Shown here: in pieces, positions 11,761-23,503 of the stretch | Numbering within the stretch: position 1 is the first letter of the stretch | Layout of the letters: each line of letters begins with the position of its first letter | The notes under the pieces: model-generated | What the model was told of the DNA's origin: nothing | Seen by the model: only the letters and a program-made list of their open reading frames with translations | Databases searched by the model: none | Program-made: the position numbers and the translations under genes | Source of the DNA: Verticillium longisporum | Taxonomy: Eukaryota > Ascomycota > Sordariomycetes > Glomerellales > Plectosphaerellaceae | Length of the DNA: 64,000 bases | Direction: 5' to 3' | Assembly: GCA_019188255.1 (NCBI GenBank) | Contig: JAETXT010000012.1 | Span: forward strand, 2,480,001-2,544,000

Positions 11761-14700
11761 GAAGGCATGTCGAGCTTATTGTGGCCTTAACTCTCTTGGC
11801 GTCGGACAATATCCAAAAGTCGATTACTGAAATTCAATCATCATCGCCGCTGGTCGAAGAGTGCGTTTCTTGAATGTCAGTGGCCAATGCCCTAGGCTCC
11901 ATCGACACCTGGGCTTTACTTGTCTATCACTTGAATAACATGTTCTCCATTCAACATTCTTCACTGCGTGACCGAAGTAGAAGGACCCACGATAATGGGG
12001 GCCTTGGTCGCTAGCAGGGCTGTCTTGAGACTTGGTAATGTCGCTTGCGCCAGAGGTGTCGGATCTAGCGGTGGTGCCGGTCCCGCCGTAAAGTGGATTA
12101 GCTGCGCTGCGGTCGACCACCTGACGTGGAAAAAAAAAATAACATCGTGAAGCGAAGAGTGGAGGTGGGGGATGGTGGTGAGGTCCATGTGATGAAGGAT
12201 TCGTCAGTTGGAGTGGGCAATATCCACTGGACCAGCAGAGAAAGCATGCCAATATGCCCAGCCTCTACTAGGTCGTGAACGATTATCGGTGTCGTTGGGC
12301 CCCTCTTCCCCGCAAAGCCCATGGCGGGGTTTCGGACTGAATGACAACTCCCGCGCAGGCTCGAGCAACGCGAAGGACCAGGATGGTGGTATCACAGAGG
12401 TCAGGTAGAGCTACAGGAACCGGACGTGGTCTGTCATGGGAAACAGACAACGATTGAATCAGGGGGGTTTTGGTAGGTCAGGAATGTTCCGCGGAGATGT
12501 CGAAATTGGCGGAGAACGAGAGACGGGGCGAACACAGAGCTTGCGCCAGGCGGCTCGAAGCATGACGGCATTCGTGTGAGCAAAGACGTTGCTTTAGTTG
12601 GCTAGCAACGTTGTACGTAATGAAAAGCGGCCAATTGCATTGGGTGGACAGAGTGTTGGGTTTTGGGTTGCACAATGCCAACGCTGAAGCTCATCGCAAA
12701 GGCTAACCTGATTCACGGGTGTTGAGAGCGTCGTATGGATGACAGGCGAGTGCTGCAACCTGCTTCAGCCGCGGATGGCGCCTTGATCACTGCTTCAATG
12801 ACAGACTTGTCCATCACTTGCCCCTCAAGAGACGACGCCCAGTCAGGTTGAGACCTACGGCGCTAGGCCGTCGTCTCTAGCGACCCTGACAATAGTTGTC
12901 GAAATGTTGCCTTTGTTGAATTGCCAAAGCGGGCTAGAGGGCCGCCAACTGACAAGGCGGGGATTGCACCTCTCCGGCGACAAGAAGCTGGGGCCTAGGA
13001 GAGTATCGTCTGATGAAAGTCAAGAGAAGAACCGGTGTTCCATGCAGGCCGACCGGCATGGTAACGAAGTGGTCCTGGCACACAGGTGCAGATGTGGATC
13101 ATATCCAGCGTAAAGTGTGATGGGGGCGGCAGGGGGGGCTCGATGGGGCGCGTGATGGCGAAGGGCGGAAGGCGTTTTGATGGTCGAGATAGCCAGGCGT
13201 GGCGTGGATTTGGCCATACGGGGACCAAATGACGATATTCTAGGGCTCTTGCGCCTGAGCTAACCCCCATAGCAGTTTGATGCAGGCAGCCGAAGCAATC
13301 CACCATATTCCATCTCTGGATACCTCAGGTAGGCCAGGAAAATGCCGGGTGGCATGGAATGTGCGAAGCAGAGCCCTCCGCCGTGGTTCTCCGTAGATCA
13401 CTAGTGATAAGCTCGGGACCTTGCTGGGCCATGACGAGAGGGTGACGAAAAGGTGAGTAGACGGAGACGAATGATGCGATGGAAGGGGTCAGGGTGGGGC
13501 GGTAGAGTTGCAGCAGGTCCTCTGTTTTCTGCTGGTGCGGTACCACAACCTTTCCAATCTGGCGGCATCAACCACCACAACCCATTGGGCCTCAGGGCTG
13601 ATTATTTGAGGCGGCCTGTTGCATGCCGGACCAGGTGGACCAAGCGGGTAAAGTACCATCAAAGTGTGTTCGTACAGGGACCTAAGGGTACACATTTTGA
13701 ACACATGAGGTACCCAGGTCCAAGCCAAGACGCAAGCAAAGCCCCCAGGGTGACAGTGAGGCCCCGAGATGGATTGGTGAAGAAGGGGTCCATCGGTCAG
13801 CGGATGCATGACCTGTCGTTGTGGTGGTGGGCTGGCCCAGCTGGATCGAGCGCAGATGAGAGGTGAAGAGATAAGGAAAAAATTTCGGTCCAGCACGACA
13901 GCGCCGACTGGGGATGCTTGGCCCAGCCAACGATCACCAACCTCTTACCTAATGTTCCACCCTTGTGGCCAGGCAGGAGAAAAAGTCAATGTGGGAGAGG
14001 GAGGCACGATGGGGACTGTAACGGGGGACGTAGGCAGGAACCGTAGGTAAGATACCTAGGTGGGTAGGAAGGTACATGTACCTACCTGTCTAGGGGAAAC
14101 TGCGGGCAGGCCAGGCCGCCAATCCACTCGTTGATCCACGAGCCTTGCCCTTGCCGAATCGCTCAGCACTCGTCCACGCGCTTGCCTGCGCTTGCATCAT
14201 TTGGCAACAAGTCCGGGCAGCACCGAACGGGCCAGACAACAGACAGGACCGGGGAGGGCACGGTAGGCACAGTGGGCAGGGGCCGGCCTGGAAGGACTAG
14301 GGACCAATGTGTTAATAACAAGCAGCGAGCATGATTGGGGGCTGCAATTCGTGATTTGGACAATGTGTAAAGGCTTTGCGAACCGGAAGCCCGTCTTCTC
14401 CATTCGGTCCAGCAGCGAGCCCGGCGGCGGCCACGGCCCCAAGAGCCCAACATGGCGCAAGAGGGATAAAGACCAGGCGGGCCCTTCCGTGACTGCTGGG
14501 AGATGGAGAGCGCGGTTTCGAGTTGAGGAAACCACGATCCTCTCTGTTGGGGTCAGCAAACACAAGATACCTACCTACTTACCTTACCTTACTTACTACC
14601 GATCTATCTACGGTATCTCACCATCAACGACGTCCACGTGCTCCTTCCCTTTTCGATATCGAGAGCGAGACAGGAGATAAAGAGGCAACAGCCACCATAT

Positions 14701-16290
14701 CATTGCGCCATCACCAGTGACTTTGCGCCCCACGCGTCTCGGTCGTGTTCAGTCCTGTCTATCTGACTGACTGTCATTGCCATCGTCCGCCCTCCTCCTC
14801 AATCACAGAGATTCCCGAGCTTTCCTGAATCTTGGTCTCGTTCAACCCTCCGACAGCATTCATCATCCGGCGCAACGTCACAACCACTCAACCCTTCTGC
14901 AGCCCCTCCCAAGTCGGGCCACATCGAACGGCCGACTAGGTGGCAGCCACGCTTGGCCAGCATTCACCCCGATTGGACCATTCCTCATCGACTCTCGCTT
15001 CAGATTCGTATGCAGGTTGGCCGCAACACTCACAAACTCTCCACGCCGTCATCTTCGCCAGGATCCCAGGACGGCTTGGCATCGTACTCGTTCGAGCCAC
15101 CCCTCTTCTATTCCGCCGCCTGCCCTTCCGCTTGATCCTATTCAGTTCAGCAGCCTGTTATCGTTCAGCCCCGGTTTTCACACCAGCCAGAATCGAGGAC
15201 AGTTCATCATCGTCTGGACCTGTTCAGCGCGTCTTTGGGAAAGACTGGCCGGCACCAGTCATCGTCTAGTCACGTCTTTACCACCGTGATCGCAGCCACA
15301 CGACCAGTTTCCTTCTAGCTCGACGGGACCCCGGATTTCGACTTATCCCAGCTTGGACCCCCCTCTGAGGTCTCATCTGGTCTATCGCGCGCGATTGCTC
15401 TATCAAAGCTTGTCCTGACCAGGATCTTGAACCCCCTTCGTTGTTAACCTCGATATCTTGTCGCTCATCATCTCGCTCACCAATTGCGCAACCCCATCAA
15501 GGTGTTCTACAGTCTTGACAATCCACCCCGTGCCGCACCGCATACCAACCAACTGGTTTTGACTCTACTCAGAAACAGCAATCTGCTGTCCGGCCTCGCT
15601 CGTTGCTGCGCTGCAACCGAACGCCTTGCGCCCCTTCGCTTGCCCCTTGCGTCGTGCTGCATTGGATCGCTATCTTTGCTGTTCCTGCTGGCGATAGCTT
15701 AAAGCACCTTCATAGGTCCAATTGACCTATCGCTCTCCCAACACCCGGCCCGGACAAAAGTCGAGATCCAGATTCTCTCAAACACAAAGGGTGAACCAAG
15801 CCAGAGCCGTCGTCCGGCCGCCGTGGCCCCCCTCCCTTACAGTTCTCCACATCGTCCTGCGCCAGACCCTTTTACTTACACCATCGAATCCGGGGAACAG
15901 CGGGGACAACCCTCTCTCTTTCGTCTTTTGCGCAGACACTTTCCACACAATCTGACTTTCGGCCTTTGTGTCGTCGTCGCAGAATTTCCCGTCCCTCACC
16001 TCTCCATCTTCCCATTGCAACACACCTCTCACTGCTGCTTTTTCCGCCGTCTGGTCGTTGCACATTGTTCGTCAGCGCTGCTTGAAGCCTCTCATGGTGA
16101 CCCTCATGCCTTCTCAACTCAGCAGGGTCGGGATACCTATCCGCCCCGCCACGCATCACCTCAACCACCAACGCGACCAGCCAGCAACTGAGTTCAACAA
16201 GACACACAAGCACTCCCGCTCCTCCTATTCGGAGTCGTCTCCCCTCGTTTCCCGAAACAACTCCCTCACTTTCCGCCCCCTAAGCGCTTC
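11761..16290. other. 4.5 kb gene-poor region upstream of nmr1
   Basis: No ORF here has convincing domain content or conserved sequence. It contains a 10-bp inverted repeat (12828-12837 with 12869-12878), CCTA/TAGG-rich islands near 14040-14095 and 14567-14605, and a long pyrimidine-rich stretch from about 14.6 kb to the nmr1 start that looks like promoter and leader. An upstream ORF (16094-16420) overlaps the nmr1 start codon. A lineage-specific small gene or non-coding RNA cannot be excluded. Confidence 0.5.
12828..12878. repeat. Inverted repeat, 10-bp arms with 31-nt loop
   Basis: Arms AGAGACGACG (12828-12837) and CGTCGTCTCT (12869-12878) are exact reverse complements. No associated gene. 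Confidence 0.75.
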
Positions 16291-16420
16291 ATGTCCTCAC
16301 CCGACAAGACCATTGCCGTCATCAATGCCAGCGGTCGGCAGGCCGCCTCCTTCATCAGAGTCGCCACCGCCGTCGGATACCACGTCCGCGCCCAGTTGCG
16401 CAACCTCGAAGGTGTTGTAG
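16094..16420 (+). promoter_or_regulatory. Upstream ORF overlapping the nmr1 start codon
   Basis: An ATG at 16094 (second in-frame ATG at 16106) opens a 108-codon frame that passes over the nmr1 ATG at 16291 in a different frame and stops at 16420. If the mRNA begins upstream of 16094 and this stretch is not spliced out, scanning ribosomes would tend to bypass nmr1. The transcription start is not visible from sequence. Confidence 0.4.
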
Positions 16421-17489
16421 CCACTGAAGTGAACTCAAATCCCAACGTGACCGTCCTCGTTGGTGAGCTTTACACGCGACACAAGCCCACACCCGACAAC
16501 CGCGACGTCACCAAAAATGGTCCCATTTCCGGCGTAGGAGTGAACCATGAGCTCATCAGCGACCTTTTCAGGGGCACGCAGCTAGCCTTCATCAACACCA
16601 CCTTCTACGGCGATGAGTTCCAGATCGGCAAGGCGCTTGCCGACGCCGCCAAGAAGGCGAATATCCAGCACTACATTTACTCATCCATGCCGGATCACTC
16701 AGCCTACAACTCTGAGTGGCCATCATTGCCTTTATGGGCCTCAAAGCACCAGGTCGAGGAGTACATTCGCAAGATTGAACTTCCTGCGACCTTTGTGTAC
16801 ACGGGTATCTACAACAATAACTTCACGTCCTTGCAATACCCTCTCTTCTGCATGGAACTTCAGACCGATGGGTCCTTCCGCTGGGAAGCTCCGTTTCACG
16901 AAGATGTGAAGCTGCCATGGATCGATGCTGAGCATGATGTCGGGCCGGCCATCATCCAGATCTTCAAGGACGGCGCGTCAAAGTGGCGTGGCCGGCGCGT
17001 CGCGCTTGCCTGGGAAATGCTGACGCCGCGTGAGGCCTGCAAGGTGTTCGCCAAAGGTGTCGGTCGACCCGTCAAGTATGTCAGGGCGCCTATCCACCTC
17101 AAGGTGAAGATTCCTACTGGATATCGAGAACAGCTCGAGGCTCTGGAAAAGCTCTTCGGTCTTGGCCATGATGACCCCAAAAGCAACCGCCATACTTTGG
17201 CGACGCCAAGCTCGACGATAGCTGCCCGGAGCAATCCATGGCGCTTTGGGAAGGGCCTCGGGGCCTGGAGGAATACGCACGGGAGGTCTTCCCGCTCGAG
17301 GAGCAAGCCAATGGTCTTACATGGATGCTTGAAGAAGAAGATTTGCACGAAGAAGTGGCCCAGGGCCACACAATTTCCCAGGAGAGAGTCGATGAAGAGG
17401 ATAGAGAAGAAGAAGAGGAAGAAGACGACGAGGACGAGGGACTCGTGATGAGAGGACTGAAGCGGGACGAAGAACAATGGTTGGCCTAA
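16291..17489 (+). CDS. nmr1: NmrA/NMR1 nitrogen metabolite repression regulator, one apparent frame break
   Basis: NmrA-type proteins have a Rossmann fold and bind the GATA factor AreA/NIT2, repressing use of secondary nitrogen sources when preferred nitrogen is available. Diagnostic segments are KTIAVINASGRQAASFIRVA at the N-terminus, QHYIYSSMPDHSAY, TFVYTGIYNNNFTSL, LPWIDAEHDVGPA and, near the end, LEEYAREVFPLEEQANGL. The last lies in a different frame from the rest: one base is missing at CCCCAAAA (17175-17182). With it the protein is about 399 aa without introns, near the usual 350-490. A Glu/Asp-rich tail follows. The frame as written would end in a basic nonsense tail and lose the conserved C-terminus. 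A long gene-free region and an overlapping upstream ORF precede it. Confidence 0.93.
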
Positions 17490-19036
17490 CATGTCGCCGC
17501 CATTGACGCGCCTTTGACTCCCAGGGTCAACAGCCAACAAGGGAAAAACAACAAACTTACCTGGGCATAAATACGTTCGACGGATATCCGTCTATTTTCT
17601 TTCGTGGTTGCAGGCCGTGGCGTCGCGGGCGCCATGTTGTCCTGCTGTGGAGAAGGGGATTTTTCATGACCTGAACGATCTATGGAGGCACTGAAGCGCG
17701 GTTGGGTTGACGACCTGCGTTTGCATAGCGGCTACAGAAGATTTGACTGGGCATATATTATGAGCGAGCATAATAGTCCGTTCGACGACTCGGATGCGAT
17801 TCTGGCGCGGCGTTTGGGTATTGGAAACCGAAAAAAAGGTGAATACGAACACCGCACAGTCGGGGTTTGGGTCTGGGTGTTTGAGTTTAGGAATGGATTC
17901 GCCATGGGTTGACAAGGCCAAGCAGGAAGCTGCCAATGAAATACAATCCATGGAAGATGAGACGTTTTAAATCAATATCCCTCTCGCTGCTTTTTGACCT
18001 GCGTTGTGTTTGCTGTTGGAACTTCGGTGAATTGTTGTCTCCACGCGCAGCATGCCACGCATAATGATGACGCAGTCGAGGGACGCAAGAGGAGGGGAAG
18101 CGGATGAGGAGCGACGATCAACGGTCCAGCGCGAGAAGCTGAGATATATAGGTGAGTTCTCGACTGTGCGGCGCGTGGCCGACCTACCAACGGACCCTGT
18201 CCACGCTGCACGGCCAACGGGCGTGGGGGGACTCGCGTGGGAGGCTGTCAACGCCGCCAGATACGACTGTGGTGTGGGCAGCCGATGTGGTATGGGAGAA
18301 GATAACGACGGGCGAGGACAATCGTTATCTGGGTAAGGGGTGAACTCACGCATCTTGCAGCTCCCAGCGAAGAAGGTTTGCTTCGGCAGAGGCCTCTCTC
18401 TTCTGCCGCACAGAAGGTCGGTTTACAACTGATTCGAGTTCGGAGGACCAGGGTACTACGCCTCGGCATCTGGAGGAGGGGGAGGTTCTACGGGAGAATA
18501 AATGTACAGGGCTACTCGAGTCTTGGCCTGCCACGCCGGATGCAGAGATTTGATGTGTCGACCAGAGCTGGACTGACTCGCCTTAACACAACCAACTGCT
18601 GGTGTAAAAGGCTTCTTCTTCTATTGGTAAGTTGCTGTCAAGCTCCTGGCTTATCTTCGCGCCCATCTCTCTCCCCTTTGGAAACACCAGTGCAATCAGC
18701 GCATGTTGTGGCAGCGTGTAATTTTCTGTTCCCTTCGAAGCCTGGCCTAAAACATGCACGAGAAGGAGTTTTTGTGCACTCAGTGGTCTATTGCGAGGAG
18801 TGACATGGAGGACGCTGCACGCTCGTGGCCAGTAAGCCTATCAGTTATGATCAGACAATATGCCCGTGCCGCTGCAGCCACGCCTTAAACCGGTCTTGAG
18901 TCCGTCTCCTCCCATGCCCTGGAAAGACACAGGTGTCCTGAACCTGAGCTTTCCGTGTCCGGCTGCCTCCCGGGAAGCAGCTACATCACTTAGTTCACCG
19001 TCGAGCCATCTTCCCCTGTACCGCAACATAGATACC
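17490..19036. other. Intergenic
   Basis: Between nmr1 (+) and the HET/ankyrin gene (-), two 3' ends facing each other. Short ORFs on both strands show no recognisable features; nothing annotated. Confidence 0.6.
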
Positions 19037-20766
19037 TCAGGTGATGCATTTTAGGTATGAAATATATTGACAACGACTCCAGGCCATGACGAGAATCTTC
19101 CAGATCAAAGCACTGTCTGGACCATTTGCATTATTTGCAAAGTCGAAAGCTGTCATCGTCATCATGGTCCCTTTGGGAGCTACCTCTACTTCATACGGGT
19201 CCGCCCCGTGTTGTAGCAGTATCTGTACTGTTTTTAATTGGCCTAGTTCTGTAGCCAAGGCAGGCGGCAAGCGTCGAGGGCGCTGATTGGGATTGCCTCC
19301 TGCTTGGAGTATTAATGTGAGGCAGTCCACTGACTGGTTCTGTATGGCGCACAAGAGATGCTGACTTAGATATTGCTGTTGCGCTTGAAGACCGTTCTCT
19401 GCGTCCCGACCAAGGTGTTCCTGTGTCGGGGACTGGTTCGAAAGAAGTGCCTCTACCATAGCGCTACCATTTTCCTTTACCGCGAGATCCAAAGCCGTCA
19501 TTCCAGAATCATTCGTGTATTTTGTGTCCAGCGCCCATCGTCATAGACAAGCCTGATAAGTTCCACATGGCCGACAATCACAGCTATATAAAGTAATTGA
19601 TAGGTCCATACCCAATAGTCAGGTGAGCTATAACCTCATGAGCAGGCGATCTAAAGCCTTACATTGGAAGGTATTTAAATTTTTACTGTAATCGAGTCGG
19701 CGGTTTTCTTCGAACACCAGAGAACCCCATCTGGAAGATGGTGAAGGTGCTGGCGGAGTTGGCAAAAGCTCCACTCTGGAAAATGGAAGGATTCGTCTCG
19801 CACAGTCCCGCATACCAAGTAGGATATTGTGCTTCTTAGAGTAGCCTCCATGGGGAGGTCATATCGCGGCTGCAGGACGCCATCTTGCGAGGCGTCCGAC
19901 GCGATACCAGGTAGGGCATAAATGTTATCGCGCTCATCCGACGCCTTGCAACCGCCGAACAGTTGAAGCAGCGTCTTCAGGTTCCGCGACTCGGGCTCTT
20001 TGTTCTGCCACCGCAGAGGCCCTGGCATAGCCGCCAACAGGGCCTGTTGATGTAGGCCGGGGTAGATGCCCATAGCGGCCGGCATGAGAGCGAACGCCCT
20101 CGACCTGACCGCACTGTACCCACAGACAACTGTGGCCGTTTTGGCGCTGTAGGCTTCCTGGATGACCCACACCCTCTCAAACCACTTCCTCGCGAGAACT
20201 TCTCGGAGTGCATCGCGCAGCATGCCAAGTTGCCAAGCCGGATTGCGGCTGCCTTCGTACAAGAGATCCGACCACCGGGCAATCCATGTATCGATCGGTG
20301 CCCGCCGAGATATCTCGGTGCTTTCTTTGTCGAGCCATTGAATCATCTCGAAGAGGATATCGGTCTCATGGCTGCCGAGTCCTAGCCAGATGATAACATC
20401 GTCGGCATTCTCGTAGATGCGCTTCATCTGGCCGGCCTGGTGATTGCGCTCCTTGTGATGATCCTGGTCAATGCATACAGCGTCGACCCAGAGTAATATA
20501 TCCGTGGTCTTGCTTCGCAGATGATCCAGTGCATCATAAAGATTTCTTGTGATACCAAACGTCCTATCGTCAACCTTGATCTCAATGCGGTCGGAAGCAT
20601 CACCCCACGTGTATGACAAAGCCTTGTAGGGTATCAGATTTTCGTCGTCCAGGATTGCCTGAACCAGATTGCATCGAATGGGATCGAAATGGCCACCTTT
20701 GCGGAGATTGAGGAGGCGAATGGCGTGGGTGGAGAGGTCGAGGCGCTCGTATGGAAATGAAGACAT
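19037..20766 (-). CDS. HET-domain protein with C-terminal ankyrin-like segment; model uncertain, possibly broken
   Basis: Exon from ATG 20766 encodes a heterokaryon-incompatibility (HET) domain: YKALSYTWGD, LLWVDAVCIDQ, NADDVIIWLG, ERVWVIQEAYS, then SDERDNIYALPGIAS. HET genes act in non-self recognition and are often polymorphic or decayed. Downstream on the same strand, ankyrin-like sequence occurs (MTALDLAVKENGSAMVEALL, VQILLQHGADPYEVE), about 19.04-19.60 kb, so this is probably one HET-ankyrin gene. Their junction (about 19.6-19.8 kb) does not resolve: the HET frame runs to a stop near 19675 and another frame carries LPTPPAPSPSSRWGSL. A further one-base discontinuity lies near 19510-19520 (VYDDGRWTQN / NDSGMTALDL), not in a C run. 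Missing introns and genuine decay are both possible. Confidence 0.6.
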
Positions 20767-21349
20767 GGCGAGCTTGGGTTTGTGGTTTGCCGTTGGATTA
20801 ACTCCTTGGACGATGTGTTTGAGAATGACAGTAAGGCTGGGTTAAGGATTGTATAACGAATGGGTCAGGGAACTAATGCTGAATATATGTCTTTGGACGC
20901 AGGCTGCAACGAACGGGCTGTGCTTCGTGGTGGGTGTGAGGTCTACGCCTATCACACTGCGTCGTACTGCTGTGCTGAGCCGACTGCGTTGTCAACGCCT
21001 AACACGTTGCGTCGTACTGTTCTGCCGAGCCAAGTGCGTCATCAACGCCTCGAATTCCAATCAGCCTACTGTAATGGTGTATTCGTTGGTCCAGCAGGTC
21101 CGAGCAGAGATATCGCCGTACGCAGGTCGATGGGTCGTGAAGTCAATTAGCAAACTCAGCCAGTGCCTCATCATTCGGCCTCTATATACAAATGCCCAAA
21201 GGTCCATACCTTGATAAAGGAAATGCCATCCTGGTCCTGACATCCCATTACTCCTCACCCGAGCCTGCCTGCCATGCCCCGTTGATCTCTAATGCCTTAT
21301 GCTTCATTTCTTCGTAATCTGTATACCGAGTGTTGATTCATGAATCCCT
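20767..21349. other. Intergenic with a 50-bp tandem duplication
   Basis: Promoter side of the HET gene and 3' side of the SEC2-like gene. The distinctive content is the repeat at 20945-21044. Confidence 0.7.
20945..21044. repeat. Two tandem copies of a 50-bp unit
   Basis: ACGCCT occurs at 20945, 20995 and 21045, and the units between share GCGTCGTACTG, GAGCC and TGCGT with scattered substitutions. It lies about 180 bp upstream of the HET gene start. Confidence 0.85.
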
Positions 21350-22326
21350 TCATGAGTCTCTTGTGTCGCTTCGCTCAACCAAAACCTTGGCCTCTTCGTC
21401 ATCCTGCGGCGGGGTTGTCCTCCCTGCCATGTCATTCTCGACTCGTGACTGCTCTCGCATCTTCTTCAGCCTCTCCTCGCCCAACAAGGATCTCACACGC
21501 TCGATGCGGCCTACGGCGCCCTCGAGCCGATCGAGCCTCCGCTTCTTGTCCGCTTCTCTTTTCTCTAGCGTCTCAACCCGCTCCTCAAGACGAGCCCTTG
21601 CTCGCCGTTCCGTTGCCACCATTTCGTTGGCTTGCTCAAAGAGAGAGACGGACAGCTCTTCCACTTCCTGGTCCGTGGTGCTCAAACGTGACTCGGCAGC
21701 GCGGCGAAGATGCTGCTCATGATGCAAAGCAGAGAGCAGGTCGGCATGCGCATTCAGCGGGTGCGCCGGACCATCATCCCCGAAACCCTCCTCCTCCGGC
21801 GCCGGGGTCCTTGTCAAAGTCGGCGTCGACGGAATGGAACTCGGCCGAAGATTAGGCGTCGATTTGCGCGACAGCATCGCTGACAGGCGATTCGCAACGC
21901 CTGCGGTCGGCAGGAATGACGATCTGCTCGGAGATGGGAGGGGTTGTTGTGGCGGTGATTGTTGGGGCTGAGGCTGGGCGTTGACCTGCTTGCGGAGGTT
22001 CGCGAGCTCGTCCTCGTAATCGGCCCAACGGTCAACGGCAGCGGTGGCTTTCTGGTTCAGTAGACGGACCTGTGCCTCCAGGTCGGCGATGCGGGCTTGG
22101 GCTTCAAGGAGAGAAGCAGCTGCTTCTTGGATGTAAGCACTGTCTCTGTCTGCGGAGCGGGCTAACTCCTTTGTGGTGGGTTCGAGGGGTGGTGGGAGGA
22201 CCAAGCCGCAGCCTGGGCAGCAATGGGAGGCGGATAGCGGCGGGGACGGGGTTCGGTCGATAGCGAGAGCGTCGCCGGCAGTGGCGGCGTGGTCGCTGTC
22301 GTCGTCATGGTGAGAGTCGCACTCAT
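21350..22326 (-). CDS. SEC2-like Rab (Sec4-type) guanine-nucleotide exchange factor
   Basis: Coiled-coil exchange factor for a Sec4-type Rab on secretory vesicles in polarised exocytosis. The Sec2p region is clear: EVEELSVSLFEQANEMVATE, then a charged helix (RARARLEERVETLEKREADK). The N-terminal part has a CCPGCG motif and a first helix with EAQARIADLEAQVRLL. That frame has no ATG. The ATG at 22326-22324 (MSATLTMTTTATT) is one base out of register, and one extra base in the G runs at 22240-22250 (CCCC on the coding strand) joins it to the CCPGCG frame, giving 325 aa. No introns seen. The Sec2 assignment is good; a longer C-terminal regulatory part, as in yeast, is absent here. Confidence 0.85.
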
Positions 22327-23503
22327 GGTGTGCGTGTCCTGTGGTGGTTGTGCTCGAGGTATCCAGGAGGCGGTCTGAAAAGGCGTCTAGACTCTTTGTG
22401 ACTGTGAGCTTGCGCCTACGGAGGAGGGAAAACGGCGACCGAGAGTCAAGCTGGCCGAGTTGATGATCTCTCCAACGGATGATGGGTAGGGGGTTGCGTG
22501 GGGGCGGGAGGGGGCGCCTGGCATTTTATTATTCTTGAACTACTTCGCTTTGACGCTGCATGGAAGGACGATGGCTGGGCTAAGTATCGGGCTGGGCTTT
22601 GGGTTTGCGTCGGGCTGAGGTGTGTTCGGTGGCGGGGGGAGAGTCTGAAAAGGTGAAGCCCCCTCCAGGTCCCGGTCATTTCTCACATGGGCAGCTGCGC
22701 CCCTGCGCGGTACGAAGATTAATTAGGATTAGGCGGAAGGGACGACTGGACGAATGGGGGAGTTCCAAGGACACGGACAGGAAGGGACCTGGTGGGACGA
22801 GACCAGCCTTGACCAGGAAGGAAGCATGGATCATCGTAGTGCATCCATAAGAGGCCCCACATTCTGGGGGCTGTCACTGCACTTTTCCAACGACAAGCCA
22901 CATCGTTGAATGCACCAGAGGGCAAGGGGCACCTGTCAAGCTCGAAAGGACCATATATTGAGGGAGACTAAGTCAGGCAGGCGCTCTGGGCTCAGGACAT
23001 TCCCAGCGACGACCCACGACCGTGAGAGCTACCTGTCCTGTTCGTTATTGTGTCTTGGTTGCTTGGGCGTGCTCCAACTGCAGCAAACAGCAAACCTGCC
23101 ACGCATCATCCTCCGTGCTCAACCTCCTGCTCAAACGGGCCCAGGCCAATATGTCCAGTCAATTAACCCCCCCGCCATGCCAGCTTCATTTGCCAAGGTG
23201 GTATCCGAATTTTCTGAAGCCCTCGCATGGCTGACTTGCTGAACCGATGACAAGGCCAACTCCTGGCCGTGCTTTGTCGGAGCTCCCCTGCTCTTTGCTC
23301 CTCTTGCCGCGAGTTGTCGTACTGGTACGATGGTCATGCTCATGCTGCCGTGTTTCAGACACTAACCTGACTGGGGGCGCATGCCTCTCGCCAACACGAC
23401 CGGCGAGGCCGAGGGAAATCTGTCAGGTCGATCAGTCGGCTCGCGGGTGCCCTTCCGGCGGACACTACGGTCGTCGATCGCATCGTGGAGCTTAGCTTTG
23501 TCT
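22327..23503. other. Intergenic
   Basis: 5' flank of the SEC2-like gene and 3' flank of CSL4. No gene or distinct repeat seen. Confidence 0.6.

Noticed and set aside
12478..13930. Short ORFs on both strands in the gene-poor block
   Set aside because: No domains, no convincing splice structure and no strand preference.
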